In this document: positions 9,084-19,388 of the stretch, piece after piece | How positions within the stretch are numbered: the first letter of the stretch is position 1 | Layout of the letters: each line of letters begins with the position of its first letter | Assembly: GCF_000503215.1 (NCBI RefSeq) | Contig: NZ_AYTD01000013.1 | Span: 310,001 to 374,000, forward strand | Source: Pseudomonas canadensis | Lineage (GTDB): Bacteria; Pseudomonadota; Gammaproteobacteria; Pseudomonadales; Pseudomonadaceae | Direction: 5' to 3' | DNA length: 64,000 nt | Program-made: the position numbers and the translations under genes | Notes under the pieces: generated by a model | Database searches by the model: none | What the model saw: only the letters and a program-made list of their open reading frames with translations | What the model was told of the DNA's origin: nothing

Positions 9084-9647
9084 ATGGATAACCAATGTTC
9101 GGTCTTCATCGCAGCCAGCATCGACGGCTTTATTGCCCGCGCGGACGGTGATATCGAGTGGTTGCACCGACCAGAGTACGAAACCGCCGAGTTGAACGGC
9201 GTGACCTATGAACGCTTCATCGCCACGGTCGATGCACTGGTAATGGGTCGCAAAACCCTGGAGAAAATCTTGTCCTTCCCCGAGTGGCCCTACGAGGGCA
9301 CGCCCGTCATTGCGCTGTCCCACCAGCCTCTGCTGATCCCTGCGCACCTGGAGGGCAAGGTCGAGGTCATGGCAGGAGACGTCACCTCACTCGTGGCTAC
9401 GTTAGCCGAGCGCGGCATGAAGCACCTCTATATCGACGGAGGCGAGACCATCCAGGCGTTTCTTGAAGCGGGCCTGATTGATGAGCTGATCATTACGCGT
9501 ATCCCGGTTTTACTCGGGCAAGGCGTGCCACTGTTCAGCCAGATTGGCAGTGAGCGGCAGCTGCACCATGTAGGCACCTACGTGTCGGACAATGGTTTTG
9601 TGCAGAGTCGATATCAAGTGACGGCAGGCGCTCACGCCGCGCAATAA
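9084..9647 (+). CDS. Dihydrofolate reductase family protein (RibD C-terminal type)
   Basis: A 187-residue protein with the RibD-C/YwjB-like reductase fold. It has the start SVFIAASIDGFIARADGDIEWL, the NADPH-region VMGRKTLEKILSFPEWPYEG and the later LYIDGGETIQAFLEAGLIDELIITRIPVLLGQG. A clear AAGGAG precedes the ATG. Members of this family reduce pterin- or riboflavin-type substrates or are uncharacterised; the true substrate is unknown. It is followed within 25 bp by a fragment of a genuine DHFR-like gene. Confidence 0.85.
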   Translation: MDNQCSVFIAASIDGFIARADGDIEWLHRPEYETAELNGVTYERFIATVDALVMGRKTLEKILSFPEWPYEGTPVIALSHQPLLIPAHLEGKVEVMAGDVTSLVATLAERGMKHLYIDGGETIQAFLEAGLIDELIITRIPVLLGQGVPLFSQIGSERQLHHVGTYVSDNGFVQSRYQVTAGAHAAQ

Positions 9648-9671
9648 TGGACTTCTCTGAAGGAACAGACC

Positions 9672-9797
9672 ATGTACCCACGCCTCGCATTGGTCGCAGG
9701 CATAGGAAGCCGTAACCGCTCCATCGGCAAAGCCGGCGGGTTGTTGCGAATGGTGCCGGACGATTTTTACGTGAGGCGTGGATCAACAACTGAATGA
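9672..9797 (+). pseudogene. Truncated dihydrofolate reductase (FolA-type) N-terminus
   Basis: A 41-codon reading frame with a good ribosome site (GAAGGA 8 bp upstream). Its product starts MYPRLALVAGIGSRNRSIGK and continues to VPDDF, which fits strand A and the Met20-loop region of DHFRs (LIAAxxxNxxIGKxxxLPW...P.DL). After about 33 residues the similarity is lost and a stop follows, so only the N-terminal fifth of a DHFR remains. It lies directly after another reductase gene and before the cysS terminator. It could be translated, but it could not form the active site. Confidence 0.6.
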
Positions 9798-9840
9798 AGC
9801 GGGCACAGTGGATCGAGTGAGCCGTTAAAACGGTGTGCAA

Positions 9841-9871
9841 AAAAAAGCCCCGAACCAGTCGGGGCGTTTTT
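9841..9871 (-). terminator. Rho-independent terminator of cysS (bidirectional form)
   Basis: GCCCCGA at 9847-9853 pairs with TCGGGGC at 9859-9865 around a short loop. On the minus strand the stem is followed by a run of eight T, right after the cysS stop at 9889. On the plus strand it ends in five T, so it can work in both directions. Confidence 0.9.
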
Positions 9872-9888
9872 CATTCAGCGTTTACCAA

Positions 9889-11277
9889 TCAAGCCTGATC
9901 AGCCAACCGCCACGTCGTCCCACCCTTCCCGTCTTCCAACACCACGCCCATGGCGGTGAGTTGGTCGCGGAGTCGGTCGGATTCCGCCCAGTCCTTGTTG
10001 GCACGAGCAGTCAAACGCGCCTGGATCAGCGCGTCCACTTGCGCCGCATCCACACGCCCTTCGGCGCCGGCTTGCAGGAAATCTTCAGGCTTCATTTGCA
10101 GAACCCCCAGCACGCTGGCCAGTTCTTTCAGGCGCGCCGCCAGGCCCGCCGCTGCGTCGAGATCACTCTCACGCAAACGGTTGATCTCGCGCACCATCTC
10201 GAACAGCACCGCGCAGGCTTCCGGTGTACCAAAGTCGTCGTTCATGACTTCGGTAAACCGTGCCACGAACGCTTCGCCGCCGGCAGGTGCCACGGATGGC
10301 AAGCCTTTCAACGCGTGGTAGAAACGCTCCAGGGCGCCCTTGGCGTCCTTGAGGTTGTCTTCCGAGTAGTTGATGGCGCTGCGGTAGTGGCTCGACACCA
10401 GCAGGTAACGCACGACTTCCGGATGGTACTTTGCCAGCACGTCGCGGATGGTGAAGAAGTTGTTCAAGGACTTGGACATCTTCTCGCCATTGATGCGGAT
10501 CATGCCGCAGTGCATCCAGGCGTTGGCGTAAGTCTTGCCGGTGGCGGCTTCGCTTTGGGCGATTTCGTTTTCGTGGTGCGGGAACTCTAGGTCGCTGCCG
10601 CCGCCATGAATATCGAAAGTCTCGCCCAGGCAGCAGGTGGACATCACCGAGCATTCGATATGCCAGCCCGGACGCCCGGCGCCCCACGGCGATTCCCAGC
10701 TTGGCTCGCCGGGCTTGGTGCCTTTCCACAGCACGAAGTCGAGCGGGTCCTGCTTGGCTTCGTCGACTTCAATACGTGCGCCGATGCGCAGGTCTTCGAT
10801 TTTCTTGCGCGACAGCTTGCCGTAGCCCATGAACTTGGCGACGCGGTAGTACACGTCGCCATTGCCTGGGGCGTAGGCGTAGCCCTTGTCGATCAGGGTC
10901 TGGATCATCGCGTGCATGCCAGGAATGTGGTCCGTGGCACGCGGTTCCATGTCCGGCTTGAGGATGTTGAGGCGGGCCTCGTCCTCGTGCATCGCGGCGA
11001 TCATGCGCTCGGTCAGCGCGTCGAACGACTCGCCGTTTTCATTGGCGCGGTTGATGATCTTGTCGTCGATGTCGGTGATGTTGCGCACATAGGTCAAGTC
11101 ATAGCCGCTGAAACGCAACCAGCGGGTCACCAGGTCGAAGGCAACCATGCTGCGGCCGTGGCCGATGTGGCAGTAGTCGTACACGGTCATGCCGCACACG
11201 TACATGCGCACCTTGTTGCCATCCAGCGGCTTGAAGACTTCTTTGGTCTTGCTGAGTGTGTTGTAGATCGTTAGCAC
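9889..11277 (-). CDS. cysS: Cysteinyl-tRNA synthetase
   Basis: A 462-residue class I aminoacyl-tRNA synthetase that charges tRNA-Cys. The zinc-site Cys in [10 protein letters not shown], the HIGH motif in YCHIGHGRS and the KMSKS motif in [11 protein letters not shown] are all present. Further zinc ligands are in WHIECSVMS and [12 protein letters not shown]. It starts 18 bp downstream of the glnS stop on the same strand, so the two form an operon closed by the terminator at 9841-9871. Confidence 0.97.
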   Translation of the reverse strand: MLTIYNTLSKTKEVFKPLDGNKVRMYVCGMTVYDYCHIGHGRSMVAFDLVTRWLRFSGYDLTYVRNITDIDDKIINRANENGESFDALTERMIAAMHEDEARLNILKPDMEPRATDHIPGMHAMIQTLIDKGYAYAPGNGDVYYRVAKFMGYGKLSRKKIEDLRIGARIEVDEAKQDPLDFVLWKGTKPGEPSWESPWGAGRPGWHIECSVMSTCCLGETFDIHGGGSDLEFPHHENEIAQSEAATGKTYANAWMHCGMIRINGEKMSKSLNNFFTIRDVLAKYHPEVVRYLLVSSHYRSAINYSEDNLKDAKGALERFYHALKGLPSVAPAGGEAFVARFTEVMNDDFGTPEACAVLFEMVREINRLRESDLDAAAGLAARLKELASVLGVLQMKPEDFLQAGAEGRVDAAQVDALIQARLTARANKDWAESDRLRDQLTAMGVVLEDGKGGTTWRLADQA

Positions 11278-11295
11278 AACGGCTTCCTTAGAGAA

Positions 11296-12996
11296 TCACT
11301 GGCCCCACGAATCACGCAAGGTCACGGTACGGTTGAATACCGGCTGACCTGGTTTCGAGTCCTTGATATCCGCGCAGAAGTAACCTTCGCGCTCGAACTG
11401 GAAACGGTCTTCCGGCTGTGCGTCGCCAAGCGATGGCTCGGCACGACAACCAGTGAGTACTTGCAGGGAGTCAGGGTTGATGTTGTCGAGGAAACTGGCG
11501 CTGTCTTCGGCCTTTTCAGGGTTCGGCGAGCGGAACAGGCGATCGTACAGGCGCACTTCGCACTCGATGCTGGCCGCGGCTGGCACCCAGTGGATCACGC
11601 CCTTGACCTTGCGGCCTTCAGGGTTCTTGCCCAGTGTTTCCGGGTCGTAGGAGCAGCGCAGTTCGACGATGTTGCCATCGGCGTCCTTGATCGCTTCGTC
11701 GGCACGGATCACGTAGCTGCCGCGCAGGCGCACTTCGCCGTTCGGCTCCAGGCGCTTGTAGCCCTTTGGCGGCTCTTCCATGAAGTCATCGCGGTCGATG
11801 TAGATTTCACGGGCGAACGGCAGCTTGCGCACGCCGAGTTCTTCTTTCTGCGGATGACGCGGCAACTCGAGGTTGTCGACCTTGTCTTCCGGGTAGTTGG
11901 TGATCACGACCTTCAACGGACGCAGCACGCACATGGCGCGCGGAGCGTTTGCGTCCAGGTCCTGGCGGATGCTGAATTCGAGCATGCCGAAGTCGACCAC
12001 GCCGTCGGAACGGTTGGTGCCGACCATGTCGCAGAAGTTGCGGATCGATGCCGGGGTGTAGCCGCGACGGCGGAAGCCCGACAGCGTGGACATGCGCGGG
12101 TCGTCCCAACCGTGTACGTGCTTTTCATCGACCAGTTGCTTGAGCTTGCGCTTGCTGGTGATGGTGTAGTTCAGGTTCAGGCGGCTGAACTCGTACTGAC
12201 GCGGGTGCGCCGGCACTGGCAGGCTGTCCAGGAACCATTCGTACAGCGGGCGATGGCTTTCGAACTCCAGGGTGCAGATGGAGTGGGTGATGCCTTCGAT
12301 GGCGTCGGACTGACCGTGGGTGAAGTCGTAGTTCGGGTAGATGCACCACTTGTCGCCCGTCTGGTGGTGATGGGCGTGGCGGATGCGGTACATGATCGGA
12401 TCGCGCAGGTTCATGTTCGGCGAGGCCATGTCGATCTTGGCACGCAGCACGCGGGCGCCGTCCGGGAACTCACCGGCGCGCATGCGGGCGAACCAATCCA
12501 GGTTCTCTTCCACCGAACGGTCGCGGAACGGGCTGTTCTTGCCCGGCTCGGTCAGGGTGCCACGGTATTCCTTGGCCTGTTCCGGGCTCAGGTCGTCGAC
12601 ATAGGCCTTGCCGGCCTTGATCAGTTCGACGGCCCAGTCGAACAGCTGGTCGAAGTATTTGGAGGCATAGCGCACTTCACCGGACCATTCGAAGCCCAGC
12701 CACTTGATGTCGCTTTCGATGGCGTCGATGTATTCCTGGTCTTCCTTGGCCGGGTTGGTGTCGTCGAAACGCAGGTGCGTGACGCCACCGAACTCCTGGG
12801 CCAGGCCGAAGTTCACACAGATCGACTTGGCGTGACCGATGTGCAGGTAGCCGTTGGGCTCTGGCGGGAAGCGGGTGACGATCTGCGTGTGCTTGCCCGA
12901 ATCCAGGTCCGCCTGGATGATCGGGCGCAGGAAATTGACCGGGACGGCAGGTCCGGCCTTGGAATTCGAGGTAGGGTCGACAGTGGGCTTGCTCAT
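11296..12996 (-). CDS. glnS: Glutaminyl-tRNA synthetase
   Basis: A 566-residue class I synthetase for tRNA-Gln. Visible motifs are the HIGH box ([17 protein letters not shown]), the following [20 protein letters not shown] segment and the KMSKS equivalent [11 protein letters not shown]. The C-terminal beta-barrel anticodon domains are full length. It is first in the glnS-cysS unit and divergent from ppiB, the same order as I recall in P. aeruginosa. Confidence 0.97.
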   Translation of the reverse strand: MSKPTVDPTSNSKAGPAVPVNFLRPIIQADLDSGKHTQIVTRFPPEPNGYLHIGHAKSICVNFGLAQEFGGVTHLRFDDTNPAKEDQEYIDAIESDIKWLGFEWSGEVRYASKYFDQLFDWAVELIKAGKAYVDDLSPEQAKEYRGTLTEPGKNSPFRDRSVEENLDWFARMRAGEFPDGARVLRAKIDMASPNMNLRDPIMYRIRHAHHHQTGDKWCIYPNYDFTHGQSDAIEGITHSICTLEFESHRPLYEWFLDSLPVPAHPRQYEFSRLNLNYTITSKRKLKQLVDEKHVHGWDDPRMSTLSGFRRRGYTPASIRNFCDMVGTNRSDGVVDFGMLEFSIRQDLDANAPRAMCVLRPLKVVITNYPEDKVDNLELPRHPQKEELGVRKLPFAREIYIDRDDFMEEPPKGYKRLEPNGEVRLRGSYVIRADEAIKDADGNIVELRCSYDPETLGKNPEGRKVKGVIHWVPAAASIECEVRLYDRLFRSPNPEKAEDSASFLDNINPDSLQVLTGCRAEPSLGDAQPEDRFQFEREGYFCADIKDSKPGQPVFNRTVTLRDSWGQ

Positions 12997-13244
12997 AGGA
13001 TCCTTGAACAGACAAGTACGTGGCCGGGCTAGGCCGACAAAACAAAGGCGATATCATAGCCGATGCTGTCAAGTACCTGACAGAGCGAGGCCAAAAACTG
13101 CAGCATTTATTGCATCGGCGGTAAAAAACCACCTCGAAATTCCTGCAGGGCACGCTAAACTGCGCGCCTTGGCCGCAGATTCGCCATACCGGTCGTGGTG
13201 CACAGGCACCCAAACCCACGAATTCCCTGAAAAGAGTAGTGAAC

Positions 13245-13748
13245 ATGACTCAAGTCAAACTGACCACCAACCACGGTGACATCGTCATCGAGCTGAACGC
13301 CGAGAAAGCGCCGATCACCGTCGCCAACTTCATCGAGTACGTGAACGCCGGCCACTACGAAAACACCGTTTTCCACCGTGTCATCGGCAACTTCATGATC
13401 CAGGGCGGCGGTTTCGAGCCTGGCATGAAAGAAAAGAAAGACAAGCGTCCAAGCATCCAGAACGAAGCGGACAACGGCCTTTCCAACGACAAGTACACCG
13501 TCGCCATGGCCCGTACCATGGAGCCGCATTCGGCCTCCGCGCAGTTCTTCATCAACGTCGCCGACAACGCCTTCCTGAACCACAGCGGCAAGAACGTGCA
13601 GGGTTGGGGCTACGCGGTATTCGGTAAAGTCACCGAAGGCCAGGACGTCGTCGACAAGATCAAAGGCGTGCAGACCACCGGTAAAGCCGGTCACCAGGAC
13701 GTTCCGGTAGAAGACGTTATCGTCGAGAAAGCCGAGATCGTTGGGTGA
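13245..13748 (+). CDS. ppiB: Peptidyl-prolyl cis-trans isomerase B (cyclophilin)
   Basis: A 167-residue cytoplasmic cyclophilin without a signal peptide. The catalytic-region motifs [33 protein letters not shown] and GYAVFGKV are intact. The ATG at 13245 is chosen over a GTG six bases upstream because AAGAG is suitably spaced. Its stop region overlaps the GTG start of lpxH, suggesting coupled translation. Confidence 0.96.
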   Translation: MTQVKLTTNHGDIVIELNAEKAPITVANFIEYVNAGHYENTVFHRVIGNFMIQGGGFEPGMKEKKDKRPSIQNEADNGLSNDKYTVAMARTMEPHSASAQFFINVADNAFLNHSGKNVQGWGYAVFGKVTEGQDVVDKIKGVQTTGKAGHQDVPVEDVIVEKAEIVG

Positions 13749-14494
13749 TATTGCTGATTTCAGATTTGCATCTGGAAGAGGAGCGCTCGGATATTACCCG
13801 GGCGTTTCTGGATCTGCTCCACACCCGCGCCCGTGGCGCCCAGGCGTTGTACATTCTGGGGGACTTCTTTGAAGCCTGGATTGGCGACGATGGGATGACA
13901 CCGTTTCAGCGCTCCATTTGCGCAGCCCTGCGCGAACTGAGCGACAGCGGCACCCCGATTTTCATCATGCACGGCAACCGTGATTTCCTGATCGGCAAGG
14001 CGTTCTGCAAAGCCGCGGGTGCCACCTTGCTCAAGGACCCGAGTGTCGTGCAGCTCCATGGCGAGCCCGTGCTATTGATGCACGGCGACAGCCTCTGTAC
14101 CCGCGACGTCGGCTATATGAAGCTGCGACGCATCCTGCGCAACCCGATTGTGTTGTTTATCCTGCGCCACCTTCCTTTGAGCACCCGCCATAAGCTGGCG
14201 CGCAAGCTGCGCAGTGAAAGCCGGGCGCAGACGCGCATGAAAGCCAACGACATTGTGGATGTGACGCCCGAGGAAGTGCCGCGGGTGATGCAGCAGTTCG
14301 GCGTGCGCACCCTGGTCCACGGCCATACCCACCGCCCGGCCATTCACAAGTTGCAGATTGGTGACCAGGCGGCCAAGCGCATCGTGCTGGGGGATTGGGA
14401 CAAGCAAGGGTGGGCATTGCAGGTGGATGAGCAAGGGTTTCAATTGGCGGCGTTTGATTTCGTCAATCCGCAGCTGGCCCTACCCGGCGCCTGA
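13745..14494 (+). CDS. lpxH: UDP-2,3-diacylglucosamine diphosphatase
   Basis: A 249-residue calcineurin-like phosphoesterase that cleaves UDP-2,3-diacylglucosamine to lipid X in lipid A synthesis. Metal-binding motifs are in order: SDLHL at residues 6-10, [27 protein letters not shown] and VHGHTHRP. The start is GTG at 13745, overlapping the ppiB stop by 4 bp. Confidence 0.95.
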   Translation: MILLISDLHLEEERSDITRAFLDLLHTRARGAQALYILGDFFEAWIGDDGMTPFQRSICAALRELSDSGTPIFIMHGNRDFLIGKAFCKAAGATLLKDPSVVQLHGEPVLLMHGDSLCTRDVGYMKLRRILRNPIVLFILRHLPLSTRHKLARKLRSESRAQTRMKANDIVDVTPEEVPRVMQQFGVRTLVHGHTHRPAIHKLQIGDQAAKRIVLGDWDKQGWALQVDEQGFQLAAFDFVNPQLALPGA

Positions 14495-14507
14495 TCACCC
14501 ATCCCCC

Positions 14508-14598
14508 TGTAGGAGCCGGCCTGCCGGCGATGGCGGTGTTTCAGTTGGCACATAGGCCGACTGATAGACCGCTATCGCCGGTAAGCCGGCGCCTACAG
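14508..14598. repeat. REP pair (REPIN-like), GGAGCCGGC type
   Basis: TGTAGGAGCCGGCCTGCCGG at 14508-14527 is answered by an inverted arm ending GCCGGCGCCTACAG at 14598. It lies between the convergent ends of lpxH and emrB. Confidence 0.85.
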
Positions 14599-14609
14599 TG
14601 ATCCGGGTA

Positions 14610-16139
14610 TCAGTGGCCGGAGGCCTCCGGCCCCGCCTTCGCGCCAAACGGCGGCTTCGCCAACCACACCAGCAACATCAACCCCATGAACATCCACCCC
14701 AGCAACGTGAAGTAGTCCACGGTGGACATCATGTACGCCTGGCTGGTGAGGATCTGATCGAGCTGCGTGTAGGCCTTCTGCCCTGCCCCGCCCAGCGCTT
14801 GCAAGGCATCGCGGGTCGCGGAGTCGTAGGTGGTCATGTTTTCGCTCATGTAAGCATGGTGCTGGTCCGCCCGGCGGATCCAGATCCAGGTGGTCAGCGA
14901 CGCCGCAAAACTACCGCCCAGGGTCCGCAGGAAAGTTGCCAAACCCGCGCCGTCGGCAATCTGGTGCGGCGGCAGGTCGGACATCAGGATGCTCAGGGTC
15001 GGCATGAAGAACAGCGCCACGCCGATCCCCATGAACAGCTGCACCAGGGCGATATGCTGGAAGTCCACCTCATTGGTAAAACCTGCGCGCATGAAACAAC
15101 TCAGACCAATCGCCAGGAATGCCAGGCCCGCCAACAGGCGCAGGTCGAACTTGTGCGCGTACTTGCCGACAAACGGCGACATCAGCACCGGCAAGATACC
15201 AATTGGCGCCACCGCCAGCCCGGCCCAAGTGGCGGTGTAGCCCATCTGGGTCTGCAGCCATTGCGGCAGGATCAGGTTGATACCGAAGAAGCCCGCGTAG
15301 CCCAGGATCAACACAATGGTGCCGATCCGGAAGTTACGGTAAGCGAACAGCTTAAGGTTGACCACCGGGTGTTTGTCGGTGAGCTCCCAGATGATGAACA
15401 CCGCCAGGGCAATCACCGAAATCGCCGCACCAATGATGATGAAGTTGGATTCGAACCAGTCCAGGTCATTGCCCTTGTCGAGGATGATCTGCAAGGCGCC
15501 GACGCCGACGATCAGGCTCAACAGCCCCACGTAGTCCATCGGTTGATGGCTGGTGACCACTGGGCGTTTCTTCAGCTGGGAACGCACCACCATCACCGCA
15601 AAAATGCCGATCGGTACGTTGATGAAGAAGATCCACGGCCAGCTGTAGCTGTCCGTAATCCAGCCGCCGAGGATCGGCCCGGCAATCGGCGCCACCACGG
15701 TAACCATCGCGAGCAACGCCAGGGCCATGCCGCGCCTCGCCGGCGGGTAGACCGCAATCAGCAGTGTCTGGGTCATCGGGTACAACGGCCCGGCCACCAG
15801 GCCTTGTATGACCCGAAAGGCGATCAGCTCGGGCATCGACGTGGAAATACCACAGAGGAACGACGCCAACACAAACAGCATGGTCGCCCATAGAAACAGC
15901 TTCACTTCGCCAAAACGGCGGCTCAACCAGCCGGTGAGCGGCAAGGCAATCGCGTTGCTCACCGCAAACGAGGTGATGACCCAGGTGCCCTGCTCCGAAC
16001 TCACGCCCAGGTTGCCGGAAATGGTTGGCAACGCCACGTTGGCGATGGTGGTGTCGAGCACCTGCATGAAGGTCGCCAGCGACAGGCCAATAGTGGCCAT
16101 CAACAGGCTGGGTGGCGTGAAGGAGGCGTTATTGCTCAT
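14610..16139 (-). CDS. emrB: DHA2-family MFS drug exporter, EmrB type
   Basis: A 509-residue inner-membrane protein with about 14 predicted helices. It has the motif A-like GWLSRRFGEVKLFLW between helices 2 and 3 and the exporter motif C-like region GPILGGWI in helix 5. The start ATG overlaps the stop of the upstream emrA-type gene by one base. With the adaptor and outer-membrane partner upstream it should form a tripartite pump; substrates are typically hydrophobic toxic compounds, not identifiable here. Confidence 0.92.
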   Translation of the reverse strand: MSNNASFTPPSLLMATIGLSLATFMQVLDTTIANVALPTISGNLGVSSEQGTWVITSFAVSNAIALPLTGWLSRRFGEVKLFLWATMLFVLASFLCGISTSMPELIAFRVIQGLVAGPLYPMTQTLLIAVYPPARRGMALALLAMVTVVAPIAGPILGGWITDSYSWPWIFFINVPIGIFAVMVVRSQLKKRPVVTSHQPMDYVGLLSLIVGVGALQIILDKGNDLDWFESNFIIIGAAISVIALAVFIIWELTDKHPVVNLKLFAYRNFRIGTIVLILGYAGFFGINLILPQWLQTQMGYTATWAGLAVAPIGILPVLMSPFVGKYAHKFDLRLLAGLAFLAIGLSCFMRAGFTNEVDFQHIALVQLFMGIGVALFFMPTLSILMSDLPPHQIADGAGLATFLRTLGGSFAASLTTWIWIRRADQHHAYMSENMTTYDSATRDALQALGGAGQKAYTQLDQILTSQAYMMSTVDYFTLLGWMFMGLMLLVWLAKPPFGAKAGPEASGH

Positions 16140-17338
16140 CAGCGTTGCACAGCCTTGGGTGCGGCGAGGCTGTTGTCATGGATCAACTGGGTGATCATGG
16201 CATCCGCTTCGGCGAGTTGGCGGTCATACACGTTGGTGGTGAATGAGGCTTTCTGCGGCGCCTGCTGCGCCAGGACCGGGCCGCTCTGGTCGTGCAGGTC
16301 CACGTTGACCAGGGTACTCAAGCCCACGCGCAGCGGGTGCTTGGCCAACTCGTCAGCATTGATATGGATGCGCACCGGCACCCGTTGCACGATCTTGATC
16401 CAGTTACCGGTGGCGTTCTGCGCCGGCAGCAGGGCAAATGCGCTACCCGTACCTGCACCCAGGCTATCGATGGTGCCGCTGAATTTCACGTCGCTGCCAT
16501 AGATGTCCGACTCGATGTCCACCGGCTGGCCGATGCGCATGTCGCGCAGTTGGGTTTCCTTGAAGTTGGCGTCGATCCACAGCTGGTTCAGCGGAATCAC
16601 GGCCATCAACGCGGTGCCCGGTTGCACGCGCTGCCCCAGTTGCACAGTGCGCTTGGCCACGTAGCCGGTGACCGGTGCGATCAAGGTACTGCGCGCATTG
16701 GTCAGGTAGGCCTGGCGCAATTGCGCAGCGGCGGCCTGCACGTCGGGGTGAGACGAAATCACGGTGTCATCCACCAACGCGTTGGTGGTTTTCAGTTGCT
16801 GCTCAAGGTTGGTCAGTGCGTTTTTAGCGGCGGTCAGGCTGTCACGGGCGTGGGACAGTTCTTCCTGGGAAATCGCCCCGCCCTGGGCCAGGGTTTTACG
16901 GCGGTTGAAGTTATCCTGGGCGGTTTGCACGTCGGCTTTCTGCGCATTGACCTGCGCCTTCATGCCGTCGACGTTGCTGTACAAGCCGCGCACCTGGCGC
17001 ACGGTGCGGGCCAGGTTGGCCTGGGCGCTTTGCAGGCCGACGGCGGCGTCGTTCGGGTCGAAGTTGACCAGCACTTGGCCTTCGTGGACCAGGTCGCCAT
17101 CGTCGGCACCGATGCTGACCACCGTGCCGGTGACCAGTGGGGTGATTTCCACCACGTTGCCATTCACATAGGCATCGTCGGTGCTTTCATTGAAGCGGCC
17201 GTAGAGTTCATACCAGCCCCACACTCCCACTACCGCCAGGATGACGATCAGCGCCAGGCCGATCAGCATCACTTTGCGTTTGCGGGGGTTGCTGTCCTTG
17301 GGTTGTTCAGTTGCGTTGGTGTTTTCGGCAGTGGCCAT
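16139..17338 (-). CDS. emrA: EmrA-type membrane-fusion (HlyD family) adaptor
   Basis: A 399-residue periplasmic adaptor anchored by one N-terminal helix at about residues 24-46 (VMLIGLALIVILAVVGVWGW). The biotinyl-lipoyl half (DAYVNGNVVEITPLVTGTV) comes first. A long coiled-coil hairpin follows at about residues 100-210, then the second lipoyl half (TLIAPVTGYVAKRTVQLGQ) and a beta-barrel. It links the MFS exporter downstream with the outer-membrane channel upstream. Confidence 0.93.
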   Translation of the reverse strand: MATAENTNATEQPKDSNPRKRKVMLIGLALIVILAVVGVWGWYELYGRFNESTDDAYVNGNVVEITPLVTGTVVSIGADDGDLVHEGQVLVNFDPNDAAVGLQSAQANLARTVRQVRGLYSNVDGMKAQVNAQKADVQTAQDNFNRRKTLAQGGAISQEELSHARDSLTAAKNALTNLEQQLKTTNALVDDTVISSHPDVQAAAAQLRQAYLTNARSTLIAPVTGYVAKRTVQLGQRVQPGTALMAVIPLNQLWIDANFKETQLRDMRIGQPVDIESDIYGSDVKFSGTIDSLGAGTGSAFALLPAQNATGNWIKIVQRVPVRIHINADELAKHPLRVGLSTLVNVDLHDQSGPVLAQQAPQKASFTTNVYDRQLAEADAMITQLIHDNSLAAPKAVQR

Positions 17339-17353
17339 GACAAATACCTCAAA

Positions 17354-18802
17354 TTATTCCGAGCGGGCGGGGGTGGTCGCGGCCATGTTCCTGGCGTCGT
17401 ATCCGCCACCCAGGGCCTGCATCAATTGAATCGACAGATCGATCTGCGCGGCATTCAGCGTCGCCAGCTGGCGCTGGGCCTGCAGCAATTGCTGCTCGAT
17501 GCTGAGCACATCCAGGTAGTTGCCGATGCCAGAGCTGTAGCGCTGCACACCGGTGTCGTAGGACTGCTGGGCAATGTCCGCGGCATGTTGCTGGGCCTGG
17601 ATCTGCCGGCCGGTGTCGCGCAGTTGTGAAAGGGTGTTGCCGATGTCGCCCAGGGCTTGCACCAGGGTCTTGTTGTACTGCGCCACGGCCAGGTCGTAGT
17701 CAGCGTCACGGGCATCGAGGTCGGCGCGCAGGCGGCCGCCGTCAAAGATCGGCAGTGAAATCGTCGGCGCAATGTTGAAGAAGCGGCTGGCCGAACCAAA
17801 CATTGCATCCCCCAACAACGACTCGGCCCCAGCGCTCGCGCTCAGGTTGAGGTTGGGGTAGAAGCGGGTCTTGCTCGCATCGATATTCTTGCCGGCTGCC
17901 TCGACACGCCAGCGCGCGGCGATCAGGTCCGGACGACGGCCCAGCAGCTCGGCGGGCAACACCGAGGGCACGGCGACGGCGCTGGGCTTCAGCACGTTGG
18001 GCCGGGCCAGTTCACTGCCCCGGTCCGGGCCTTTGCCGAGCAACACCGCCAGGGCGATCTTGGCACTTTGCAGCTGTTTTTCCGCGTCGATCAGTTGCGA
18101 CTGGGAGCTGGCTTCCAGGCTTTCGGTCTGCTGGTACTGGTAGTGGCTGTCGATACCCGAGTTCAGGCGACGCTTGCCCAGGTCGAGCATCTGCCGGGTG
18201 CGCTTGAGGTCGTCTTCGGCCAAGTCCCGCACGATGTGGGCCTGACCCAGGTCGCTGTAGGCCTTGGCCACGTTGGCAGCCAGGGTCAGCCGCGCGGCCT
18301 GTTGATCGACCTGGGCGGCGCGCGCCTCGCCCAACGCGGCTTCCCAGGCGGCCCGCTGCCCCCCCCATAGGTCGAAGTTGTAGTTGAAGCTGGCGCCGAT
18401 GTTGCGCACGGTGGAATAGGCATCACCCTCCCCGCGTGGGTCCTGGTCTTTGGCCAGGCGCGAACGACTCACGCCCGCGCTGGCATCCAGGGTCGGCATG
18501 CGCGCGGCGTTGGCGGCATAGGCAGCGGCCTCGGCCTGGTGGGCACGGGCGCTGGCGACTTGCATGTCGGGGCTGTTTTGCAGGGCTTCCTGGATCAGGC
18601 CGTCGAGCTGTGGGTCGCCGAGGCTTTTCCACCAATCGGCGCTGGGCCAGGCCGCGCTCGATAAGGTCACGCCGCTCAACGTCTTGCCCGTTTGCAGGCT
18701 GCCGGCGTCGAGGCGTTTGCCTTGGGTGTCGAGGCCGCTGTAGTTGGCGCAACCGGCCATGCTCATGGCCACCAGCACCAGGCTAAGTGCGCGTCTGTTC
18801 AT
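17354..18802 (-). CDS. Outer-membrane efflux lipoprotein, NodT family
   Basis: A 482-residue TolC-like channel. The N-terminus MNRRALSLVLVAMSMAGC ends in a lipobox, so Cys18 is the probable lipidation site. Two OEP repeats of alpha-helical hairpins follow, with the family motif LLGRRPDLIAARWRVEAAGKNI in the middle. It overlaps the marR gene by 4 bp upstream and is followed by emrA after 15 bp. Confidence 0.93.
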   Translation of the reverse strand: MNRRALSLVLVAMSMAGCANYSGLDTQGKRLDAGSLQTGKTLSGVTLSSAAWPSADWWKSLGDPQLDGLIQEALQNSPDMQVASARAHQAEAAAYAANAARMPTLDASAGVSRSRLAKDQDPRGEGDAYSTVRNIGASFNYNFDLWGGQRAAWEAALGEARAAQVDQQAARLTLAANVAKAYSDLGQAHIVRDLAEDDLKRTRQMLDLGKRRLNSGIDSHYQYQQTESLEASSQSQLIDAEKQLQSAKIALAVLLGKGPDRGSELARPNVLKPSAVAVPSVLPAELLGRRPDLIAARWRVEAAGKNIDASKTRFYPNLNLSASAGAESLLGDAMFGSASRFFNIAPTISLPIFDGGRLRADLDARDADYDLAVAQYNKTLVQALGDIGNTLSQLRDTGRQIQAQQHAADIAQQSYDTGVQRYSSGIGNYLDVLSIEQQLLQAQRQLATLNAAQIDLSIQLMQALGGGYDARNMAATTPARSE

Positions 18803-19272
18803 TCATTACCTACCCGCTGGATGACGATGGCGTCACCGGCAGCTACCAGAATTTTCTTGAGGATCCGTTCCAGGGTTTGCAACTCGCCAGGCTCCAGGGC
18901 GCCGGCCAACTCGTTCATCGACTGCGCGCCGATGTGCGGCAGCATGTCCGCCAGGCGCTGGCCGTCTTCGGTGAGCACCAGCCGCACCTGGCGCCGGTCC
19001 TGCTCGGAGCGCTGGCGCGCCAGCAGGCCCTTCTGTTCCAGGCGGTCGAGCATGCGGGTCATGGAGCCGCTGTCCAGGGACAGGTTGCGGCACAGTTCCG
19101 CCGGGGTATCGACGTCGAACTGGGCAATGATGATCAACACCTTGAACTGCGCGGCCGTCACGCCATGCGGTTCCATATGGGTATCGATAATGCGGTCCTT
19201 GAGCAGCGCCGCCCGGCCCAGAAGCAGGCCGAGATGGCAGTTGCGAAAACTGTCAGGAGTGAAGTGAGACAT
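18799..19272 (-). CDS. MarR-family repressor of the efflux operon
   Basis: A 157-residue winged-helix regulator of the EmrR/MarR type. The core is TAAQFKVLIIIAQFDVDTPAELCRNLSLDSGSMTRMLDRLEQKGLL, with the wing RQRSEQDRRQVRLVLTEDGQ. It is first in the operon marR-channel-emrA-emrB and sits directly downstream of two palindromes at 19287-19340, so autoregulation relieved by an exported ligand is the likely scheme. Confidence 0.92.
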   Translation of the reverse strand: MSHFTPDSFRNCHLGLLLGRAALLKDRIIDTHMEPHGVTAAQFKVLIIIAQFDVDTPAELCRNLSLDSGSMTRMLDRLEQKGLLARQRSEQDRRQVRLVLTEDGQRLADMLPHIGAQSMNELAGALEPGELQTLERILKKILVAAGDAIVIQRVGNE

Positions 19273-19286
19273 CGGAAGTCACCTTA

Positions 19287-19340
19287 TTACTGCCTAGGCA
19301 GTGAATGTATGACAAGATGTTACTGCTTAGGCAGCGAATG
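19287..19340. promoter_or_regulatory. Twin palindromic operators upstream of marR
   Basis: The perfect palindrome ACTGCCTAGGCAGT at 19289-19302 and its near copy ACTGCTTAGGCAGC at 19322-19335 sit in almost identical 21-bp blocks (TTACTGC...GAATG) whose starts are 33 bp apart, about three helix turns. Position and symmetry suit two dimers of the MarR protein bound to the same face of its own promoter. Confidence 0.75.
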
Positions 19341-19388
19341 TCAAATGGAATTATTAGCTTGCTTGGTATCTGGCGGATGAGTGGGGGG

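Noticed and set aside
11461..13032. A 523-codon plus-strand frame opposite glnS
   Set aside because: It is a shadow of the strongly coding minus strand, with no own promoter, ribosome site or family motif.
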